DNA of 7,099 nucleotides, from the NCBI GenBank assembly GCA_035507915.1, contig DATJNS010000308.1, positions 1 through 7,099 on the forward strand. The letters run 5' to 3'. Each line of letters begins with the position of its first letter. The stretch's first letter is position 1. The notes beneath the pieces were generated by a model. The model worked only from the letters and a program-made list of their open reading frames with translations. It did no database searches and was not told the origin of the DNA. Positions 1 through 7,099 of this stretch are shown piece after piece. The translations under genes were made by a program, and so were the position numbers. This DNA is from JACQAI01 sp035507915 (GTDB lineage Bacteria > Pseudomonadota > Alphaproteobacteria > Elsterales > Elsteraceae).

Positions 1-189
1 CGCGGCGGCAAGTTCGCCGCCTTCCACGCGCGCATGCGCGAGCGCGGCATCACGCGGCCGTTCACCGGCGCGTTCGAGACCTGGCGCTACCCGCCGCTCG
101 ACGACATGCCGCGCGCCGCAGCGGCGATTCGCCGCCTCCTGGCCGAGCGCGGTCCGGCCCCGCAACCCCTCGCCGCATCGGCCGGCTGA
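1..189 (+). CDS. 3' end of an unidentified gene (C-terminal 62 residues)
   Basis: Reading frame 1 is open from the first base to a TGA at 187-189, so only the C-terminus of the protein is present. The visible peptide starts RGGKFAAFHARMRERG, continues with an aromatic/proline-rich stretch (FETWRYPPLDDMP) and a basic amphipathic helix (AAAAIRRLLAERG), and ends in a low-complexity Ala/Pro tail. The codon use (almost all G/C third positions) supports real coding. I do not recognise the family. The layout of a helix with a Lys, then a Pro-Pro-Leu segment and a final helix loosely resembles the C-terminus of dihydrodipicolinate synthase/N-acetylneuraminate lyase-type proteins, but this is only an impression and should not be used as an annotation. 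The gene ends 57 bp before the next candidate start on the same strand. Confidence 0.72.
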   Translation, partial: RGGKFAAFHARMRERGITRPFTGAFETWRYPPLDDMPRAAAAIRRLLAERGPAPQPLAASAG

Positions 190-216
190 GCCCATCTCCT
201 GGAGTCCGCCCGGTCC

Positions 217-222
217 TATACT
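217..222 (+). promoter_or_regulatory. Candidate -10 box for the 647-aa gene
   Basis: TATACT matches the sigma-70 -10 consensus TATAAT at five of six positions and is the only A/T-rich hexamer in the 57-bp gap after the upstream gene. It would place a transcription start near 229, about 18 bases before ATG 247 or 54 before ATG 283. No good -35 box lies 16-18 bp upstream, so the call rests on the -10 alone. Confidence 0.35.
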
Positions 223-246
223 CCGGCCGGGCGCGGTGTTATTGCC

Positions 247-2190
247 ATGCCGGGCGGCCGGGGGCCGGCCCGTGGGATCGCGATGGGTCTCTGGCTCGAA
301 ACCTTCAACAACCAGACCGACCAGGGCAACGCCCTGTTCAAGGCGCTCGGCCATCCGCTGGCCGCGCGCCGCGTGCCCGCGCTGCTGCGCCGGCTCAAGC
401 GCGGCGGGCCGGTCGCGCTGTTCGACCCGATGGGCCACTTCGACAGCTTCGCCGCCTATTACGACGTCGCCGGCATCGACATCAGGGCGCGCTACGTCCA
501 GCGCGTCGAGGATCTGGCGAACCGCAAGGGCCCGTGGCCGGTGCTGCCGGTCACCGCGCTCGGCCAGGCCGGCTGCCGCACCCTGCTGGTCGCCGCCTTC
601 GACGCCGAGCGCGCGCTGCAGGGTTGCCGGCCCTTCCTCACCGATGACGTCGCGATCGAGAGCTTTGCCGCGCTGCGCTTGCCCGAGCGGCTGATCAGCA
701 ACCGGCGCCGCTATCTCGACCCGATCAATTTCGCGACCAACTTCTGCCTGTTCCGTGACCAGGACGGCCGGCACACCGAGCTCCACACCATGGAGTACTG
801 GTCGAGCTACGGTGCCAAGCGGCCCGGCCTGTGGCTGTGCCTGTTCGACGCCGACGGCCGCGTGCTGGCGCGCTGGGAGGAGCGGCCGGCGCCGGGTGCG
901 GCGATCCGCCTCGACGCGCGCGAGATCCGCCGGCGCTTCGAGCTGCCCGAGTTCACCGGCTCGCTGTTCCTGCACGCGGTCGCGATCGGCGGCCACGACG
1001 TGATCAAGTACATCCTCGACGATCGCGACGCCGAGGGTCGCGTGCCGATCGTGACCCACGACGCCAACAGCTGGCCGGCCGACTTCTACGCCGGCCTGCC
1101 CGCGCCGGTCGACGGCGACCGGGTCACGCTATGGCTGCAGAACAGCCATCCGATGCCGATCCCGGCGGGCGCCATCAGCCTCAACCGCATGGGCAGCGAC
1201 GAGCGCCGGCCGATCGCGCAGGCGATCCCGCCGTTCGGCACCCACCGCCAGGACGTGCGCGCGCTGTTTCCCGAGCTCGAATGGCCCGACCAGCTCGAGA
1301 TCGAGGCCGGACGCTACGTCGTGCGGCCGCGCTACGAGATCCGCCGCGTCAACGGCGCGCCGGCGCTCGCCCACGTCAATGTCGAGCGCACCGACCTCAA
1401 GCCCGATCCCGACATCGCGCGCCTCGGCAACCTGCTCGGCAAAGGCTTCGTCCTGCCGGCGCCGATCCTGCCGCGCGCCGAGTGGACGACGCGCGTGCTG
1501 CCGACGCCGATGGCGACCCAGCAGCGCGAGCTGCCGCTCGCGGCGCTGGTCTACGATCCCGACGGCCGCGAGGTGCTGCGCCACCGCCTGGGCGTGCTGC
1601 CGCGCGGCCATCGCGTCGCGCTCGATCTCGACCGCGTGCTCGGCGAGGCCGGCGTCGCGCTCGACCACGGGCACGTCGAGCTGGTCTACGATTTCGACGC
1701 CGGGCAGGAGGCCGACGGCTGGCTGCACGCGATCTTCCGCTACGAGCACCGGCGGAGCGGGCAGCTCAGCGACACCAGCTTCGGCGCCCACATCTTCAAC
1801 ACCGCGATGGTCTACAAGGGCGAGCCGCAGTCCTATCACGGCACGCCGCCCGGGCTCACGACCAAGCTGTTCCTGCGCCTGGCGCCGGCGCCGCTCGACG
1901 TGTTCTGCGTGCTGATCTATCCAGCCTCGCAGCCGTGGCGCGCGCGCTCCGATACCCAGCTCGAGCTGCACGATCGCACCGGGCGCCGCATCGCCGACGC
2001 GACGGTCGCGATCGCGTGCAGCGGCTCGGCGCTGATCGAGCCGGCAACCGTGTTCGCCGCCGAGGCGTTGCGTGAGGCGGGTGCCGACGGCTACGTGATC
2101 GTGCGTGACGCGACCTGCCGGCTGTTCGGCTATCACGGGTTGAAGGGCCCCGACGGGGCTTTCTGCCTCGACCACATGTTCGGTTTCTGA
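247..2190 (+). CDS. Unassigned 647-aa protein: Rossmann-like N-terminal domain plus duplicated beta-rich modules
   Basis: I do not recognise a named family. There is no signal peptide or membrane helix, so the protein is probably cytoplasmic. Residues about 54-120 read as a small alternating strand/helix fold: a hydrophobic strand ending in FDPMGHFDSF (59-68), then PVLPVTAL (98-105), then the strand TLLVAAF (112-118). This resembles the Rossmann-like half-domains of PglD-type and nucleotide-sugar-linked proteins, which is inference. The remainder is rich in predicted beta strands with recurring units of the form hydrophobic strand, D-x-D-G-R turn, L-x-x-R: LFDADGRVLARW (199-210), VYDPDGREVLRH (435-446) and LHDRTGRRI (574-582). 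D158PINFATNF and D509TSFGAHIF look like equivalent points in two half-repeats. The C-terminus ends in GYHGL and a DG turn. The start is uncertain: ATG 247 has no Shine-Dalgarno sequence, while ATG 283 (residue 13) follows a weak GGGA and better precedes the likely folded start. The stop is 6 bp before the lipoprotein gene, implying co-transcription. Confidence 0.85.
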   Translation: MPGGRGPARGIAMGLWLETFNNQTDQGNALFKALGHPLAARRVPALLRRLKRGGPVALFDPMGHFDSFAAYYDVAGIDIRARYVQRVEDLANRKGPWPVLPVTALGQAGCRTLLVAAFDAERALQGCRPFLTDDVAIESFAALRLPERLISNRRRYLDPINFATNFCLFRDQDGRHTELHTMEYWSSYGAKRPGLWLCLFDADGRVLARWEERPAPGAAIRLDAREIRRRFELPEFTGSLFLHAVAIGGHDVIKYILDDRDAEGRVPIVTHDANSWPADFYAGLPAPVDGDRVTLWLQNSHPMPIPAGAISLNRMGSDERRPIAQAIPPFGTHRQDVRALFPELEWPDQLEIEAGRYVVRPRYEIRRVNGAPALAHVNVERTDLKPDPDIARLGNLLGKGFVLPAPILPRAEWTTRVLPTPMATQQRELPLAALVYDPDGREVLRHRLGVLPRGHRVALDLDRVLGEAGVALDHGHVELVYDFDAGQEADGWLHAIFRYEHRRSGQLSDTSFGAHIFNTAMVYKGEPQSYHGTPPGLTTKLFLRLAPAPLDVFCVLIYPASQPWRARSDTQLELHDRTGRRIADATVAIACSGSALIEPATVFAAEALREAGADGYVIVRDATCRLFGYHGLKGPDGAFCLDHMFGF

Positions 2191-2196
2191 GGGTCG

Positions 2197-2844
2197 ATGG
2201 GCGTCGCGGGTCGGGCGTTTCTCGGGACGGCGTGCGGGCTCGTGCTGCTCGGCCTCGGGCTGCTCGCAGGCTGCCAGGGCGGCTTCTTCAATCGCCCGGC
2301 GCCCGAGGTGCGGCCGGAGATCATCCAGGCCGCCGGCGCCTGGACGCATCCGCAGTCCGGCATGACGTTCCCGGTCGAGGTCGGCGAGTTCAAGCGCACC
2401 CTGCTGCTGCGCTACGACAAGGCCGGCCAGAACGTCAGCGCGACCTACGAGATCGACGGCGCGGTCAGCAAGCTGGCGGTGAGCGTCTACGTCTATCCGG
2501 CGCCGCCGGTCACCGGCTCGATGCGCCAGGAGCGCTGCGGCAGCCAGCTCGACGCCGCGACGTTCGACCTCGCCAAGCAGCATCCGGGCCTGCGCCGCAC
2601 CGGCATCGACGAGGTCGCGATCGCCCAGGACGGCGCCGAGCATCGAGGGGTGCGCGCACGCTTCATCTACGACCAGCCGCTGGTCCAGGACGCGCTGCCG
2701 TCGGCCGCCGAGATCGACCTGTTCTGCCGCGCCACCGACAGCTGGCAGATCGAGTATCGTTTCACCCGCCCGCGCGAGCTCGACGCCGACCCGATCCTCG
2801 CCGACTTCATGCGCCGCCTGACCTGGACCCTGCATCCGGGCTGA
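2197..2844 (+). CDS. Predicted outer-membrane lipoprotein of unknown function, 215 aa
   Basis: The N-terminus is a clear type II (lipoprotein) signal peptide: a short n-region with Arg6, a hydrophobic core at about residues 8-23, and the lipobox LAGC with the lipidated Cys at residue 26. Residue +2 is Gln rather than Asp, which by the enterobacterial rule would favour outer-membrane sorting. The mature part (about 190 residues) is soluble-looking, with beta-strand stretches such as LAVSVYVYPAPP (93-104) and IEYRFTRP (185-192). It has two further cysteines, Cys114 and Cys177, that could form a periplasmic disulfide. I do not recognise a family. ATG 2197 lies six bases after the upstream stop, and a GAGGG overlapping that stop can act as a closely spaced ribosome-binding site, so the two genes form one transcription unit. 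Codon use is the same as in its neighbours, so there is no sign of transfer. Confidence 0.85.
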   Translation: MGVAGRAFLGTACGLVLLGLGLLAGCQGGFFNRPAPEVRPEIIQAAGAWTHPQSGMTFPVEVGEFKRTLLLRYDKAGQNVSATYEIDGAVSKLAVSVYVYPAPPVTGSMRQERCGSQLDAATFDLAKQHPGLRRTGIDEVAIAQDGAEHRGVRARFIYDQPLVQDALPSAAEIDLFCRATDSWQIEYRFTRPRELDADPILADFMRRLTWTLHPG

Positions 2845-2883
2845 GCCCGTGATCGGCCCGACGATCGCGCGAAATCGCCGCAC

Positions 2884-2918
2884 GGCGCCGCCCCGGTCGA
2901 TTGGATCACCGCGGCGCC
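2884..2918. repeat. Inverted repeat, 8-bp arms, in the 2845-3009 gap
   Basis: GGCGCCGC at 2884-2891 is exactly repeated in inverted form as GCGGCGCC at 2911-2918, with a 19-base loop. No T-run follows, so it does not look like a classical intrinsic terminator. It could still mark the end of the two-gene transcript or be an operator for the small downstream gene. In DNA this rich in G and C, an 8-bp match may also be chance. Confidence 0.4.
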
Positions 2919-3009
2919 CCCGGAACGTGATAGCGTCCCCGCCACGTCGATCGGTCCATCCGATCCGGCCAGGGCTCGCCTCCGGGCCCGCGCACCCCAG
3001 GCACCCCCG

Positions 3010-3207
3010 ATGATGAATTACCGCTGGATGCTGCCCGCCGCCGCTGCGCTCGTGCTGGTTTTTCTGATCTCGATCGCCAAGGAGGGCGCGCCGTGGCCGA
3101 TCTATCTCGGCCTCGTGCTGATGCTGGTCGCGTGCGTCGGATTGACGATGTTGTTCCACAACCGCGATCGCTCGGCGCCCCCGGTCGCGCGTCCGCCGGG
3201 CCGCTGA
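3010..3207 (+). CDS. Small integral membrane protein, 65 aa, two predicted helices
   Basis: The product has two hydrophobic segments, roughly residues 7-23 (LPAAAALVLVFLISIA) and 30-50 (WPIYLGLVLMLVACVGLTMLF), joined by a short polar loop (KEGAP). It ends in a basic, Pro/Arg-rich tail of about 14 residues. The positive-inside rule, with Arg5 near the N-terminus and the Arg-rich tail, favours both termini in the cytoplasm. I know no function for it. Two adjacent ATGs (3010 and 3013) are equally possible starts, and the upstream AGGC is only a weak ribosome-binding site. Clean clustering of hydrophobic codons into two membrane-length helices and the GC-biased third positions argue that it is real rather than a chance frame. 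It stands 165 bp after the lipoprotein gene and 370 bp before gltB, so it may be its own transcription unit. Confidence 0.72.
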   Translation: MMNYRWMLPAAAALVLVFLISIAKEGAPWPIYLGLVLMLVACVGLTMLFHNRDRSAPPVARPPGR

Positions 3208-3230
3208 GATCGAGCCGTTCCGCCGGCACA

Positions 3231-3253
3231 AATCGGTCCGCCTCGGGACCATT
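3231..3253. repeat. Imperfect dyad just upstream of the candidate gltB promoter
   Basis: GGTCC (3235-3239) pairs with GGACC (3246-3250) across a six-base loop. After a bulged C at 3234 the stem continues as AAT (3231-3233) with ATT (3251-3253). It ends six bases before the proposed -35 box and 24 bases after the stop of the small membrane gene. It could be an operator or a weak terminator lacking a T-run. Short arms make chance occurrence possible. Confidence 0.3.
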
Positions 3254-3258
3254 GGCGC

Positions 3259-3288
3259 TTGGATAGGGCAGCCTTCCTGTGTCATAGT
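3259..3288 (+). promoter_or_regulatory. Candidate sigma-70-type promoter for gltB
   Basis: TTGGAT (3259-3264) and CATAGT (3283-3288) are separated by 18 bp and lie in the least GC-rich part of the gap. The -35 matches consensus at its first three bases and the -10 at four of six positions (x-A-T-A-x-T). The predicted transcription start is near 3295, giving a leader of about 280 nt before GTG 3578. I saw no sigma-54 motif (TGGC-N-TTGC type) with correct spacing, so direct NtrC/RpoN control is not evident. Confidence 0.35.
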
Positions 3289-3314
3289 GTAGGGCTGTTT
3301 GCCCCGAGGCGATC

Positions 3315-3356
3315 CGACGGGCGCCCGGGTGGAGCAGCGCGAGCCGGCGCCCGTCG
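3315..3356 (+). repeat. Strong 11-bp hairpin in the gltB leader
   Basis: CGACGGGCGCC at 3315-3325 is the perfect inverted complement of GGCGCCCGTCG at 3346-3356, and two more G-C pairs (3327-3345 and 3328-3344) form if C3326 is bulged. The arms are nearly all G/C, so the RNA stem would be very stable. With the promoter proposed at 3259-3288 it would lie about 20-60 nt into the transcript. No U-tract follows, so it is not a standard terminator; a 5'-end stabilising structure or a protein/RNA regulatory site is possible. Confidence 0.55.
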
Positions 3357-3379
3357 TGCGAGGGAGCGCCGGGTGGACC

Positions 3380-3399
3380 GCGCCGCAGCGAAGCGGCGC
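3380..3399 (+). repeat. Compact 7-bp hairpin in the gltB leader
   Basis: GCGCCGC (3380-3386) and GCGGCGC (3393-3399) form a perfect 7-bp stem closed by the six-base loop AGCGAA, which contains the GNRA-type sequence GCGA. It follows the larger hairpin by 23 bases. The function is unknown. Confidence 0.45.
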
Positions 3400-3503
3400 C
3401 CGTGTGTCGCCTGCAAGCATCGGGCCCGACAGCGGCCGAGCGACCAATCTCCGGATGGGTGCGCGACGAAGCGAGCGGCGATCGGGTGCCCGCCGATGTC
3501 GAG

Positions 3504-3548
3504 ACGGCGCGGCGCCTCGCGGGTCGATATGTGTGTCGAAGGCGCCGT
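3504..3548 (+). repeat. Two overlapping, mutually exclusive stems just before the gltB ribosome-binding site
   Basis: GGCGCCT (3511-3517) can pair with AGGCGCC (3540-3546), extended past a bulged A by two further pairs (3518-3538 and 3519-3537). Alternatively ACGGCGC (3504-3510) can pair with GCGCCGT (3542-3548). Both use the same 3' arm, so only one can form at a time. The structure ends about 16 bases before the Shine-Dalgarno sequence and does not itself mask it. Confidence 0.35.
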
Positions 3549-3563
3549 GTGGAAAGACGGGTG

Positions 3564-3571
3564 AGGAAGAG
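3564..3571 (+). promoter_or_regulatory. Shine-Dalgarno sequence that fixes the gltB start
   Basis: AGGAAGAG lies six bases before GTG 3578 and is the only purine-rich, anti-16S-like stretch near the gene start. It decides in favour of GTG 3578 over the in-frame ATG 3455 and GTG 3533, neither of which has a recognisable ribosome-binding site. Confidence 0.65.
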
Positions 3572-3577
3572 ACGGTC

Positions 3578-7099
<3,522 letters not shown>

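Larger units (their letters stand above)
3208..3577 (+). other. 370-bp intergenic region / presumed gltB leader
   Basis: No convincing gene lies in this gap. Open frames here give Arg/Ala/Gly-rich, low-hydrophobicity peptides typical of chance frames in GC-rich DNA. The region contains an imperfect dyad, a candidate promoter, at least three GC-rich stem-loops and five copies of the hexamer GGCGCC (3320, 3346, 3395, 3511 and 3541). If the candidate promoter is used, the gltB mRNA would carry a leader of about 280 nt, which is long for a metabolic gene and leaves room for post-transcriptional control. The individual elements are listed separately. Confidence 0.6.

Noticed and set aside
2901..2936. 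TTGGAT plus TGATAGCGT as a promoter for the 65-aa gene
   Set aside because: The boxes resemble those before gltB, but the spacer is about 21 bp, too long for a standard sigma-70 promoter. A start near here remains possible but is not supported enough to list.
3273..3278. CTTCCT, complementary to the gltB Shine-Dalgarno core, as an anti-SD sequence
   Set aside because: It lies within the spacer of the proposed promoter, upstream of the likely transcription start, so it would not be in the mRNA; six bases also match easily by chance.
3259..3564. 101-codon frame in the gltB leader as a possible leader peptide
   Set aside because: It starts with TTG inside the proposed -35 box, has no ribosome-binding site, and is Arg/Ala-rich without run-of-one-amino-acid codons expected of an attenuator peptide.

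Overview
The window is high-GC bacterial DNA (roughly 70% G+C by eye) with very strong G/C preference at third codon positions. The codon use, the AAG/GAG/CTG-type coding style and the gene types fit a high-GC proteobacterium. An alphaproteobacterium of the Rhodospirillales/Hyphomicrobiales kind is my best guess, but nothing in the window fixes the taxon. All supported genes read left to right on the + strand.

Layout. Positions 1-189 hold the last 62 codons of a gene that began outside the window. After a short gap with a candidate -10 box comes a two-gene unit. The first gene is a 647-residue protein (247-2190) that I cannot assign to a named family; it looks like a small Rossmann-like domain followed by duplicated beta-rich modules. 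Six bases later comes a 215-residue predicted lipoprotein of unknown function (2197-2844). A 165-bp gap with an inverted repeat separates this from a 65-residue two-helix membrane protein (3010-3207). A 370-bp gap then holds a candidate promoter, several GC-rich hairpins and a reiterated GGCGCCCG-type motif. It leads to the largest and only confidently named gene, gltB, the large subunit of NADPH-dependent glutamate synthase. gltB starts at GTG 3578, remains open to the window end and lacks its C-terminal part.

How the genes relate. gltB is a housekeeping nitrogen-assimilation gene: with GltD it turns glutamine plus 2-oxoglutarate into two glutamates. gltD is not upstream, so it would have to lie beyond the right edge or elsewhere. 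The 647-aa protein and the lipoprotein are almost certainly co-transcribed, and nothing links them functionally to gltB. No mobile elements, tRNA/rRNA genes, CRISPR arrays or toxin/defence genes are visible. The points most worth a second look are the unassigned 647-aa modular protein, the long structured gltB leader, and a short patch of A/T-ending codons just after the iron-sulfur cysteines of GltB.
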